Shown: positions 16,184-23,878 of the stretch, in pieces
Numbering within the stretch: position 1 is the stretch's first letter
Layout of the letters: each line of letters opens with the position of its first letter
DNA from: Streptomyces vilmorinianum
GTDB taxonomy: Bacteria > Actinomycetota > Actinomycetes > Streptomycetales > Streptomycetaceae
Direction of reading: 5' to 3'
NCBI RefSeq assembly: GCF_005517195.1
Contig: NZ_CP040244.1
Coordinates: 4,668,001 to 4,732,000, forward strand
Length of the DNA: 64,000 nt
Position numbers and translations under genes: made by a program
Notes under the pieces: model-generated
What the model saw: only the letters and a program-made list of their open reading frames with translations
Database searches by the model: none
What the model was told of the DNA's origin: nothing

Positions 16184-16870
16184 GTGGCGAGAGTGCGGTT
16201 GAGCGTGGCGGAGCGGCAGGAGGAACTGCTGCGTGCCGCCGTCGAGCAGATCGAGGAACGGGGAGCGTCGGCCGTCCGGATCGCCGATGTCGCCTCCGCC
16301 CTCGGGGTCAGCAACGCGTTGGTGCTCTACCACTTCTCGACCAAGGAGAAGCTCGTCGCGGCGGCCTTCGCCTACGCCGCCGAGGCCGACCTCGCGCATC
16401 TGCGCCGGCTTCTCGGCCGGCGGACCACCGCCCTGCGCCGGCTGCGTTCGGCGGTCCGCTGGTACGCCCCGACCGGGCAGGCCAAAGGCTGGCGGCTGTG
16501 GATCGAGGGCTGGGCGGTCTGTCTGCGCGAGCCGGCGCTGCGTGAGGTCGCCGGGGCGCTCGACCAGCAGTGGAAGGCGGCCCTGACGCAGGTGATCGCC
16601 GAGGGCGCGGCGGCCGGCGAGTTCCCCTGCCCGGACCCGGCGGCCGCGGCCTGGCGGCTCACCGCCTTCCTGGACGGACTCGCCGTGCAGATGACGTCGT
16701 ACGCCGGCTCGCTCTCGCGTGCCGCGATGCTGGAGTGGGCCGACGCCGCACTGGCCCGCGAGCTCGGCCTGCCCTCCCTGGACGCCACCGGACCGGATGC
16801 CACCGGACCGGATGCCGCCGGGCCGTCGTCCGCCGCACGGCCGCGGGCGAGCGGTCAGCGCAGCTCGTAG
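16184..16870 (+). CDS. TetR/AcrR family regulator
   Basis: 228-residue repressor with N-terminal HTH (QEELLRAAVEQIEERG, then VRIADVASALGVSNALVLYHFSTKEKLV) and a TetR_C domain containing WRLWIEGWAVCLREPALREV, as in BetI-like regulators. Start GTG 16184 chosen (AGGG nine bases upstream); GTG 16175 is also in frame. The C-terminus carries a tandem D-A-T-G-P repeat (three units) and Ser/Arg tail, probably disordered. It likely binds the palindrome at 14864-14883. It overlaps the convergent SIMPL gene by 16 bases. Confidence 0.85.
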   Translation: MARVRLSVAERQEELLRAAVEQIEERGASAVRIADVASALGVSNALVLYHFSTKEKLVAAAFAYAAEADLAHLRRLLGRRTTALRRLRSAVRWYAPTGQAKGWRLWIEGWAVCLREPALREVAGALDQQWKAALTQVIAEGAAAGEFPCPDPAAAAWRLTAFLDGLAVQMTSYAGSLSRAAMLEWADAALARELGLPSLDATGPDATGPDAAGPSSAARPRASGQRSS

Positions 16871-17679
16871 ACGGCCGTGACCGTCACCTGCTCCTCGATC
16901 TCGCCGGGGGCCAGGGGAACCCCCGGAGCGTCGGCGGGCATCTCGGGCGCGGGGCGGCCGGGGCGCATGCCCTCGCTCTCGGTCAGCGACACGAGCCGCC
17001 CGAGCCGGTGGCCGCTGAGCCGCGCGTGCTGGGCGGCCTTGTCGTGTGCGTCCTTGTGGGCGGTCTCGCGGGCCTTGGCCCGCAGCGCGCTCGGGTCGGC
17101 GATGTCGAAGGCGACGCCGTTGATCCGGCCCGCGTCCCCGGTCGCGTCGGTCACGGCCCCGATGACCTGGCCCGCCTTGTCGATGTCCCGGATCTTCGCG
17201 GAGAAGCTCTGCCCGGCCCGATAGCCCGTCACCTTGCTCTGTCCGTCGGCGGTGTAGGTGTGGACCGGGGAGAGGGAGAGGCTGTCGGTACGGATGTCCC
17301 GGTCCGCGACGGACTGCTTCCGCAGCGCTGCGAGCAGCGCTTCGGCGGCGACGCGCTGGGCCTCCATCGCCTCCTTGGCGGTCTTACGGGTCGCCTCCAC
17401 ACCCACCGAGAGCACCGCGAGGTCGGGCGCGCCGGCGGCCCGTCCGCTCCCGGTCACGGTGATCGTCGCCGGATCGGTGGCGGGGGCGGCCGTCACGGGC
17501 GCCGCCGCGCCGGGGGCCACGGCCAGCGCCGGCGCCGCGCCACCGATCAGCAGCGCGGCAAGCACCGCGCCCGCGGTCACCGCGCGACGCACGGGACGGG
17601 GGCGGACAGCGGACGGCACGCCCGCGGCACGGAACGGTCCGACCGGGAGGCGGTGGGGCGGGAGGTGGCTGGTCGTCAC
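16855..17679 (-). CDS. Secreted SIMPL (DUF541) domain protein
   Basis: 274 residues. N-terminal signal peptide (AVTAGAVLAALLIGGAAPALA) follows a basic segment, then an Ala/Pro linker and a SIMPL domain (about 75-270): ITVTGSGRAAGAPDLAVLSVGVE, SLSPVHTY, GYRAGQSFSAKIRDIDKAGQVI, NGVAFDI, ARLSGHRLGRLVSLTE. Exported, membrane-proximal or periplasm-like location; function of the family is unclear in Gram-positives. Start GTG 17679 preferred since AAGGGA precedes it. Convergent with the TetR gene. Confidence 0.87.
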   Translation of the reverse strand: MTTSHLPPHRLPVGPFRAAGVPSAVRPRPVRRAVTAGAVLAALLIGGAAPALAVAPGAAAPVTAAPATDPATITVTGSGRAAGAPDLAVLSVGVEATRKTAKEAMEAQRVAAEALLAALRKQSVADRDIRTDSLSLSPVHTYTADGQSKVTGYRAGQSFSAKIRDIDKAGQVIGAVTDATGDAGRINGVAFDIADPSALRAKARETAHKDAHDKAAQHARLSGHRLGRLVSLTESEGMRPGRPAPEMPADAPGVPLAPGEIEEQVTVTAVYELR

Positions 17680-17780
17680 AGGCGGTCCCTTCGACGATGG
17701 TTGCCGGGAGGCCCCCGGCGCGCACATCCCAGCACCCCCCGGCCCCCGCTCCCGCGCGCCACTCCTGCCCCGTCACCCGC

Positions 17781-17984
17781 TCAGGTCTGCACGAGCGGCT
17801 CGTACGCCGCCGCCGCGAGCCCGAAGGTCCAGGCGACCCCCTGCCGTGCGGTCGTCATCTCCGGTGGCACGCGCAGCCAGTACGTACGGAAGGTGCCGTC
17901 CGGCTCCGGGGTCGTCACCCACCGGGACCCCCTGGGGCACGCCCGTCGGCTGCGCACCGGCCTCCCGTCCCGGTCCCAGGTCTA
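17781..17984 (-). pseudogene. 3' remnant of a DUF6745-like gene next to the TnpB element
   Basis: Leftward reading gives W-D-R-D-G-R-P-V, then DGTFRTYWLRVPPEMTTA, RQGVAWTFGLAAAAYEP and a stop at 17781. This tail pattern (LRVPP..T.A..AVAWTFGL...Y.P...QT) is what I recall for DUF6745-type proteins. The frame breaks at a TAG exactly where the TnpB element begins, so the 5' part of the gene is gone. Family identification is from memory; loss of the 5' half is seen directly. Confidence 0.55.
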
Positions 17985-17991
17985 TCTCTGG

Positions 17992-19400
17992 TTGAATCCT
18001 CCCCCAGCTGGAAGCAGGGGGATTCCTGGCTCAGGCCGCCTCCTGGAGCAGCGCTCCAGGAGGTCCTACGCCCTCGGCACCAGCCGGGTTGAGACCTGCC
18101 CGGACGAGCATCACACGGGCGGAGTTCTTGTCTCTTGGGGAGACGACTCCGCACGCGGTGCAGGTGTAGGTACGTTCCGACAGCGGCAGCGCGTGCTTGG
18201 TTCTCGCTCCACAGGCTGCGCAGTCCATAGTGGTGTGCGCGGGATGCACCAGACGCACATCCCGCCCGTGCTTGCGGCCCATCTCAGTCAGGGCCTTCTT
18301 GGTGGCGCCGATCGCGGCGTCGGCTGCCTTGCGGGCCATCGACGTCCTGGCAAGGAACTTCGGCCTGAAGTCCTCGACGGCGATGACGTCGTGGTCGGTC
18401 ACGACGTTCTTGGCCCACTTGCGCCCGGTGTCCTGGCGCTGGCGCGCGATCTTCGCGTAGCTCTTCGCCCGCCACTTCTTCGCTTCGCGGTAGCCCTTCG
18501 ACGCAGCTTGCCCCCTGGCGGGCTTACGGCGGGCCATCATCCGGTCGTACCGGGTCAGCTCAGCCTGCCCTCGCTTGCCGTGTCCGGCGTGCGGGAGATC
18601 GTAGGCGTCGCTGGTGGTGGTCGCGGTCTCCTTCACACCCCAGTCGATTCCGATCACCCGACCCGTCTCCGGCAGAGGCTGCACCTCGGCAGGCGCGACA
18701 AAGCTCGCGTACCAGTGACCGACGCTGTCGCAGTACAAACGCACGCTGGAGGGCTCGGCCGGCAGGTCCCTCGACCACACCACCGTCAGCACGATATTCC
18801 CGGCCAGGTGCAGGCGCCCTTCCTTCAACCGGAAGCCGCGCCGGGTGTAGTTCAGGGTCGGGTCGGCCTCACGCTTCTTCTTGAACCGGGGCATCCCCGC
18901 ACGCCGCCGCACGGGCAGGCGGTCCTTGATGTCCTTCAACGCCTTGACACGGGACTTGGCGAAGTCGCGGATGACCTGCTGCTGCGGCACCGACGAGCCC
19001 TCGGCCAGCCACCGCGTCACAGCGCGGGCCCCGGTCAGCATCCTGTCCAGCCGGGCGGGACCACAGTTCTCGTTCTCGGCGAGGGCCTTCTTAGACCGGG
19101 CCACACACTCGTTCCAGATCCACCGGCAGCGGTCCCACTCCGCCAGGAGCTCCGTACGGGCCGTCGACGACACACGGAGCCGGTACGTGTACCGGGCATG
19201 CCCGCCCTCCCCCGCCACCGACACGACAACACCCCCTCCCTCTCACGCCCGGTCGCTCGCCCCGGCCCCCACAACGAGACCGTACGCACGACAGACGCAC
19301 ATCCGTCCCCGCATCAGGACAAGGGCACCACAACCAGCGAACACGAGAACGCGCGTTCACCTTTCCCGTTGCCGACGCCCGTTTCTCTCCCCTCCACCGG
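17992..19400 (-). mobile_element. IS200/IS605-family (IS1341-type) TnpB-only element
   Basis: The element carries tnpB but no tnpA. Its right end is marked by a hairpin at 17996-18027 (GAATCC..CCCCC pairing with GGGGGATTC), next to TTGAA, as in IS605-type ends. The left boundary is not sharp; a small palindrome GAACGCGCGTTC at 19347-19358 may belong to it. Genes on both sides are truncated, so the element sits at a deletion junction. Confidence 0.7.
18031..19224 (-). CDS. tnpB: TnpB RNA-guided nuclease of an IS605-type element
   Basis: 397 residues, apparently full length. RuvC-like active-site motifs are intact: VIGIDWGVKETAT (Asp), VIAVEDFRPKFLA (Glu) and SPRDKNSARVM (Asp). A zinc finger sits between the last two, with CAACGARTK and CTACG. 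The N-terminal part has the usual YRLRVSSTARTELLAEWDRCRWIWNEC helical region. TnpB proteins are guided by a right-end-derived omega RNA, here expected to overlap the 3' end of the gene down to about 17996. No TnpA lies nearby, so mobility would need a transposase elsewhere. Start GTG 19224. Confidence 0.9.
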   Translation of the reverse strand: MSVAGEGGHARYTYRLRVSSTARTELLAEWDRCRWIWNECVARSKKALAENENCGPARLDRMLTGARAVTRWLAEGSSVPQQQVIRDFAKSRVKALKDIKDRLPVRRRAGMPRFKKKREADPTLNYTRRGFRLKEGRLHLAGNIVLTVVWSRDLPAEPSSVRLYCDSVGHWYASFVAPAEVQPLPETGRVIGIDWGVKETATTTSDAYDLPHAGHGKRGQAELTRYDRMMARRKPARGQAASKGYREAKKWRAKSYAKIARQRQDTGRKWAKNVVTDHDVIAVEDFRPKFLARTSMARKAADAAIGATKKALTEMGRKHGRDVRLVHPAHTTMDCAACGARTKHALPLSERTYTCTACGVVSPRDKNSARVMLVRAGLNPAGAEGVGPPGALLQEAA

Positions 19401-19427
19401 TCGGCTTCGCGGGCGATGCTCATTCCC

Positions 19428-19643
19428 AAGAGGCGGCGCTGTCACTTCGTGAAGGCCGAGCTGGGCAATCTCTACGACGGTTCGTACCGCGCCGCCCTGC
19501 GCCCGCGCGCCTGCCCCCTCGCCGTCTGCGACTGCCACATCGGCTACGTCCACCTGGAGACGCTGCCGCTGTACGACGTGTTCGCCGGCGGTGTCCTGGA
19601 GCGGATCCCCGAACGGAGCCCGTCGGTGATCAGAGGGGCATGA
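19428..19643 (+). pseudogene. 3' remnant of an STM4011-family radical SAM gene
   Basis: About 70 codons read RRCHFVKAELGNLYDG, LRPRACPLAVCDCHIGYVHL, then F-A-G-G-V-L-E-R-I-P and a stop at 19643. The Cys-rich ending and GYVHL...L match what I remember of the C-terminal end of STM4011-family radical SAM proteins. The catalytic N-terminal part with the CxxxCxxC motif is missing, being cut on the TnpB side. The last 14 bases overlap the convergent SGNH hydrolase gene. Confidence 0.6.
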
Positions 19644-20424
19644 GGTCCGGGCGCTTGGCCTCCACGTGGTCCCCCGAGCTCTCGCCCCGCAGCCGCCGGC
19701 CGATCCACGGGACGAGGTACTCCTTGGCCCAGTGGATGTCGTCGCGGCGCACCTCCAGCGTGCCCCGGGGCGGCAGCGGCGGCCAGGGCTGGTCCGGGTC
19801 GGCCGGTACCTCCATGCCGAGGACCTGGGCGGCGCGCAGCGCGACCCGGGTGTGGCCCTCGGGAGACAGGTGCAGCCGGTCGTCGTCCCAAGCCCGCCTG
19901 TCCTGCACGGACTTGAGCGACCACAGGTCCAGGACCGGGCAGTCGTAGCGGTCGGCGATGGCCCGGACATGGGCCGTGTAGGTGGCGATCTTGCCGCGCA
20001 GATGGCGCAGCACGGGTACGTCCCGGGTGTCGAAGCCGGTCGTCACCATGACCGTGCCGACGGCGGAGGTCAGCTCGGCCACGGCGCGCTCGAAACGCTC
20101 GGCGACGTCGTCGGGGTCGGTGCCGGGGCGGATGATGTCGTTGCCCCCCGCGCAGAAGCTCACCAGGTCCGGGGCGAGCTCCTTCGCCCTGGGGACCTGC
20201 TCCTCCACGATCTGGTCGAGGAGGCGGCCGCGTACGGCCAGGTTGGCGTAACGGAATGCGTCGTGCTCCGGCAGCTGGTCGGCGAGCAGAACCGCGAAGC
20301 GGTCCGCCCAGCCGACGTACTTCCCGTCGGGCCCGGGATCTCCCACACCCTCGGTGAAGCTGTCACCGATCGCCGCGTACGACCCGAATACGTTCATGTC
20401 TGTTGATCTCGAATCGTCTGCCAC
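19630..20424 (-). CDS. SGNH/GDSL-family hydrolase
   Basis: 264-residue esterase-like protein. Blocks are all present: block I AAIGDSFTEGVGD (Ser nucleophile), block II Gly in LAVRGR, block III GGNDII (Asn), block V DRLHLSPEGH (Asp and His). There is no signal peptide, so it should act in the cytoplasm on an ester or acyl group; substrate unknown. Start GTG 20424 has AAGGA nine bases upstream; ATG 20397 would drop nine residues. Its end overlaps the radical-SAM remnant by 14 bases. Confidence 0.88.
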   Translation of the reverse strand: MADDSRSTDMNVFGSYAAIGDSFTEGVGDPGPDGKYVGWADRFAVLLADQLPEHDAFRYANLAVRGRLLDQIVEEQVPRAKELAPDLVSFCAGGNDIIRPGTDPDDVAERFERAVAELTSAVGTVMVTTGFDTRDVPVLRHLRGKIATYTAHVRAIADRYDCPVLDLWSLKSVQDRRAWDDDRLHLSPEGHTRVALRAAQVLGMEVPADPDQPWPPLPPRGTLEVRRDDIHWAKEYLVPWIGRRLRGESSGDHVEAKRPDLMPL

Positions 20425-20537
20425 GGGAGCACATCCTTCCCTTACAGGTGTGACCTACGCGACCGTAAGGAGGGGTTGACGCCGGGTGAGATACGCCACC
20501 GGTCAAGATTCCGCCAAGCCGGAATACTCCGGACACG

Positions 20538-20571
20538 CGACGGGCCCGGCACAGAGGTGCCGGGCCCGTCG
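20538..20571 (-). terminator. Terminator of the M23 peptidase gene
   Basis: Perfect 15-bp inverted repeat (arm CGACGGGCCCGGCAC) with a four-base AGAG loop, 16 bases past the stop of the LysM-M23 gene. Confidence 0.85.
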
Positions 20572-20586
20572 GGTGCTGGGTGTGCG

Positions 20587-21567
20587 TCAGATGCCGACAC
20601 CGTGCTGGCGCAGGTAGGCCAGCGGGTCGATGTCCGAGCCGTAGCTCGGTCCGGTGCGGATCTCGAAGTGCAGGTGCGGACCACTGGAGTTGCCGGTCGA
20701 GCCGGACAGGCCGATCTGCTGGCCGCCGGAGACGGTCTGGCCGGCGGAGACGGAGAGGGAGGAGAGGTGCGCGTACTGCGAGTACGTGCCGTCGGCGTGC
20801 TGGATGACGACCTCGTTGCCGTAGGCGCCGCTCCAGCCGGCGGAGTGCACGGTGCCCGCGCCGACGGCCTTGACCGAGGTGCCCGAGGAGGCGATGAAGT
20901 CGACACCGGTGTGGTAGCCGGAGGACCACATCGAGCCGGAGGCGCGGTACGGGGTGGAGACGCCGCCGCCGACCGGGGCGACCCAGCCGGAGGACACGCT
21001 CTGCGCGGGGGCGGCGGGGGCGGCCTGGGTCGACTCCACCGTGCTGCGCTCGGTGGAGCGCGAGCTGCGCGACTCACCCGAGGCGGAGGACGGCTTCTCG
21101 GCCTTGGGGGCGGCCTTGGGGGCGGCCTTCGTGGTGGCCTTCGGGGCGGCGGCCTTGGGCGTGGCCTTGGCCGTCGACTTGGCGCCGAGGGTGAGCTTCA
21201 TGCCGGGGAAGATCAGCGAGGGGTTCTCGCCGACGACCTGCCGGTTGTCCTCGTAGAGCTTCTTCCAGCCGCCGGCGAGGTGGTGCTCCTGGGCGATCTT
21301 GGACAGGTAGTCGCCGGGGACGACGCGGTACGTCTTCGGCTTGGCGGCGGCGGGCGCGGCGGCCGGGGCCTTCGCCGGGGCGGCGGCGGCAATGGCGGCG
21401 ACGGCCTGCTCGGGCGTCACGGCAGCCGGGGCGGCCTTGTCGGCGGCGTGGGCTCCGGTCGCACCGAGAAGCGGCAGGGCGACGACGGCGCCACCCGTAC
21501 CGGCGGCGACGAATCCGCGTGTGATCGGGTTGACCTTGGGACGGCGGTGCTTACCCTTCGCGGGCAT
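20587..21567 (-). CDS. Secreted LysM-M23 peptidoglycan endopeptidase
   Basis: 326 residues. Signal peptide with core TGGAVVALPLLGATGAHA, then an Ala/Pro segment, a LysM domain (about 80-130: YRVVPGDYLSKIAQEH...NPSLIFPGMKLTL), an Ala/Lys/Ser linker and an M23 zinc peptidase domain (about 215-320) with GYHTGVDF (His and Asp ligands) and GPHLHFEIR (HxH). It binds the cell wall through LysM and cuts peptide cross-links during growth or development. Start ATG 21567 with GAGAGGA upstream. The long leader carries a c-di-AMP riboswitch signature, as for other streptomycete wall hydrolases. Confidence 0.93.
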   Translation of the reverse strand: MPAKGKHRRPKVNPITRGFVAAGTGGAVVALPLLGATGAHAADKAAPAAVTPEQAVAAIAAAAPAKAPAAAPAAAKPKTYRVVPGDYLSKIAQEHHLAGGWKKLYEDNRQVVGENPSLIFPGMKLTLGAKSTAKATPKAAAPKATTKAAPKAAPKAEKPSSASGESRSSRSTERSTVESTQAAPAAPAQSVSSGWVAPVGGGVSTPYRASGSMWSSGYHTGVDFIASSGTSVKAVGAGTVHSAGWSGAYGNEVVIQHADGTYSQYAHLSSLSVSAGQTVSGGQQIGLSGSTGNSSGPHLHFEIRTGPSYGSDIDPLAYLRQHGVGI

Positions 21568-21589
21568 GGCGAATTCCTCTCCGTCGCCT

Positions 21590-21790
21590 GCGAGGTGAGC
21601 TGTCGGGTTCGGACTGGAGATGTCCGGCCGCGTTCTCACGCGGCTTCACCCCGAGCCGTCCTGACCTGAAGGATCGGCGTACTACCTGGGTCCCCCGCTC
21701 CTGCCGCACGTGGGTGGGTGCGAATTCCGGGCGGTGGCAGGATTCGGCGGTCCGACCGGATTGACGGTGACCGTAGACGAGCGGGGTCGG
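21590..21790 (-). promoter_or_regulatory. ydaO-type c-di-AMP riboswitch
   Basis: The leader of the M23 gene contains, in order on the minus strand, CCGCCGAATCCTGCC, a GGCAGGAGCGGGGGACCC block pairing back to it, CTCGGGGTGAAGCC, a GCCGCG/CGCGGC hairpin and CCGAACCCGACAGCTCACC. These are landmarks of the ydaO/yuaA leader that binds cyclic di-AMP and turns off wall-hydrolase genes in Actinobacteria. Exact ends were not determined; a covariance search with the RF00379 model would settle them. Confidence 0.75.
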
Positions 21791-22107
21791 CGCGAACAAG
21801 CCGTCGATTTCATGGATCAATCCGGGACGTGATATTCGCACCGAATTCCGGTCACCCTCCGTGGATGACGGGACCTCGATCTCCTTTTCTCGTACGGGGA
21901 TTACCCGAGACGATCAGGCACGGTCCGTCACCTTTATGACCCTGCTCACGCACCGAGGGCCATCTCCCCTGCAACCAGGGCGCGTTATATCGAAGAGCTC
22001 AATTCGGACAGAACACCCATTCTTGTACCCGGGGTGGGCGGGAAGAGGCGCACCCGGGATGATTGCCCCGGGAACCGATCTCGATCCGTCAACCTTCAGG
22101 AGCACTC
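21791..22107. other. Divergent promoter region
   Basis: This AT-richer stretch (for this genome) lies between the riboswitch leader and the phosphatase gene. It presumably holds both promoters; a GCGTTATATCG patch near 21983-21995 stands out. No gene seen. Confidence 0.4.
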
Positions 22108-22920
22108 GTGACGCAGCAGCTGCCGCAGGTCCCGTCGACCGAACCCGAGCTCACCGGAGTGCGCAACTTCCGGGACGTGGGCGGCCTGCCGACCGTGGAC
22201 GGCGGGTCGGTGCGGTTCGGGCGCCTCTTCCGCAGCGGTCACCTCGCGCACGCCACCGAGGAGGACGCGGCGTTCCTCTCCACCCTCGGGTTGCACACCG
22301 TCTTCGACTTCCGCAACGCGGCGGACCGGAAGGTGGAGGGTCCTGATGTCGAGCTTCCCGGCGTACGGAACGTGAACATCCCGCTCAACGACCCGGCCGA
22401 CGGCAAGGAGTTCTGGAAGCTCGTCAGCACGGGCGCCCTGGAGCAGCTGCGCGAGATCCTCGGCGACGGCAAGGCGGCTGCCCGAATGTCCGATTCATAC
22501 CGGAAGATGATGGTCGAGCGGACAGCGGAGCACAGCCGCATCCTGCACGCGATGGCCGAGGACAGCATGCCCGCGCTGATGCACTGCGCGGCCGGCAAGG
22601 ACCGGGCGGGCCTCTCCATCGCCATTTCGCTGCTCGCGGTGGGCGTCGAGCGCGAGGCGATCGAGGCCGACTATCTGAAGTCGAACGATCCGCACCGTCG
22701 CTACAAGGTGCGCCGCAGCTCCACCGCCGCGGACGCCATGTCGCCCGAGGTGATGGAGCTGCTGGGCCCGCTCTTCGACGCGCGCGCGGAGTATCTGCGG
22801 GCGGCGTTCGAGACGCTGGAGCAGACCTGGGGGACGACCGAGCGCTACTTCTCGGACGGCCTGAAGCTCGCCCCCGAGACGCGGGAGCGGCTGCGCGAGC
22901 GCCTCGTCACCGAGGCCTAG
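22108..22920 (+). CDS. Tyrosine/serine protein phosphatase (PtpB-like)
   Basis: 270 residues of the Y_phosphatase3 family. N-terminal GVRNFRDVGGLPT and FGRLFRSGHL are characteristic; the phosphate-binding loop is HCAAGKDRAG (CxxxxxR, about residues 167-176), followed by ISLLAVGV. Likely a cytosolic phosphatase acting on phosphotyrosine, phosphoserine or phosphoinositide. Start GTG 22108 with CAGGAG upstream. Divergent from the M23 gene. Confidence 0.92.
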   Translation: MTQQLPQVPSTEPELTGVRNFRDVGGLPTVDGGSVRFGRLFRSGHLAHATEEDAAFLSTLGLHTVFDFRNAADRKVEGPDVELPGVRNVNIPLNDPADGKEFWKLVSTGALEQLREILGDGKAAARMSDSYRKMMVERTAEHSRILHAMAEDSMPALMHCAAGKDRAGLSIAISLLAVGVEREAIEADYLKSNDPHRRYKVRRSSTAADAMSPEVMELLGPLFDARAEYLRAAFETLEQTWGTTERYFSDGLKLAPETRERLRERLVTEA

Positions 22921-22927
22921 TCCCGCC

Positions 22928-22996
22928 CCCTGCCCCGCCTCTCCCTGCCCCGCCTCTCCCTGTCTCGCCTCTCCCTGTCTCGCCTCCCCCTGTCCC
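22928..22996 (+). repeat. 17-bp tandem repeats after the phosphatase gene
   Basis: About four imperfect copies of CCTGTCTCGCCTCTCC separate the convergent phosphatase and DUF6126-like genes. Pyrimidine-rich on this strand; no fold is evident. Confidence 0.7.
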
Positions 22997-22997
22997 G

Positions 22998-23153
22998 CTA
23001 CTGGTTCTGCCCGCCCAGCATGAACAGCAGATAGAGGAAGCCCGCGAAGAGGTGGCCGGCCACCAGATAGGCGAAGAGCCGGATCACGAGCCCGCGGGGG
23101 AACGTGCCGCCCCCGCGTTCCTCGCCAGTGACCGGTACGGATTTGTCGGACAT
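22998..23153 (-). CDS. Small membrane protein (DUF6126-like)
   Basis: 51 residues: a polar N-terminus (MSDKSVPVTGEERGGG) followed by one membrane helix (LVIRLFAYLVAGHLFAGFLYLLF) and GGQNQ. It matches my recollection of the small DUF6126 proteins regularly encoded beside XRE-cupin regulators. It starts 20 bases after the regulator stop, so it is co-transcribed; role unknown. Confidence 0.8.
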   Translation of the reverse strand: MSDKSVPVTGEERGGGTFPRGLVIRLFAYLVAGHLFAGFLYLLFMLGGQNQ

Positions 23154-23173
23154 GTCGGCCCCTTTCGAAGGGC

Positions 23174-23803
23174 TCAGCGCAGATGCGGGGTCCCGTCGCC
23201 GAGGCACAGCTCGGCGGCGGGGCTCTGCATCAGCGTGTGGACGAAGAGCAGCTCGGCCCCGCCGCGGGTGGCGGCGCCGATGCGGTGCGGGGTGAGCGAG
23301 TCGAAGTGCGCGCTGTCCCCCGGATCCAGTACGTGCACGGCGTCGCCGAGCGCGAGGCGCACCTGGCCTTCGAGGACATGGAGCCACTCCTCGCCGGGAT
23401 GGACGCGCACGATGTCGGCCCGGGTGGCGTACGGCACGTGGACGCGCAGCGCCTGCAGGGCACGGCCGGGTCCGCCCGCCTGGTGGTAGATCCAGCCGTC
23501 GGCCTCCACGGGCTCCGACCGGCCGGCCCGGACGATCGGATCACGTTCGGGCGGAACCTCGCCCAGTAGCTCCGAGACGGTCGTACCGTAGATACGGGCG
23601 AGGGCGAGCAGCATGGGCAGCGAGGGCTGCCGGCGGCCCGTCTCGAGCCGGGAGAGATGGGCCGGGGAGAGACCGGCGCGCTGGGCGGCGGCCTCCAGCG
23701 TCAGCCCGCGGCGGCGGCGCAGACCGCGCAGCTGCGGAGCGACGTCGGGCAGAGCGTCCGGTGCGGCGGGATCCGGGGACTGCTCCCCGGGGAGGTGGTC
23801 CAT
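23174..23803 (-). CDS. XRE-family regulator with C-terminal cupin domain
   Basis: 209 residues. Residues about 26-80 are an XRE HTH (LRGLRRRRGLTLEAAAQRAGLS, HLSRLETGRRQPSLPMLLALARIYG). Residues about 115-195 are a cupin (VHPGEEWLHVLEGQVRLALGD, LDPGDSAHFDSLTPHRIG). Such proteins sense a small molecule through the cupin barrel. A perfect 29-bp palindrome lies just upstream, probably its own operator. Forms a two-gene unit with the small membrane protein. In related genomes this pair sits at the end of the hopanoid operon. Confidence 0.9.
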   Translation of the reverse strand: MDHLPGEQSPDPAAPDALPDVAPQLRGLRRRRGLTLEAAAQRAGLSPAHLSRLETGRRQPSLPMLLALARIYGTTVSELLGEVPPERDPIVRAGRSEPVEADGWIYHQAGGPGRALQALRVHVPYATRADIVRVHPGEEWLHVLEGQVRLALGDAVHVLDPGDSAHFDSLTPHRIGAATRGGAELLFVHTLMQSPAAELCLGDGTPHLR

Positions 23804-23826
23804 GCCTCCATTCCGCCAGGATCTTT

Positions 23827-23855
23827 CCTCTGGGGCAAGTTTCTTGCCCCAGAGG
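23827..23855. promoter_or_regulatory. 29-bp palindrome upstream of the XRE-cupin gene
   Basis: CCTCTGGGGCAAG-TTT-CTTGCCCCAGAGG: perfect 13-bp arms, 24 bases upstream of the regulator start and 24 bases past the hpnO stop. Most simply an operator for autoregulation; it could also end the hpnO transcript, since both readings run leftward. Confidence 0.65.
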
Positions 23856-23878
23856 CAAAATTCCCACCGCGCCAGGGG

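Noticed and set aside
16570-19452. A very long rightward open frame (about 960 codons) over the TetR/SIMPL/TnpB region
   Set aside because: It runs antisense to the SIMPL and TnpB genes, has no family features, and exists only because high GC suppresses stops.
22928-22996. Possible small RNA in the pyrimidine-rich repeats after the phosphatase gene
   Set aside because: No stable fold or promoter; simple tandem repetition explains it.
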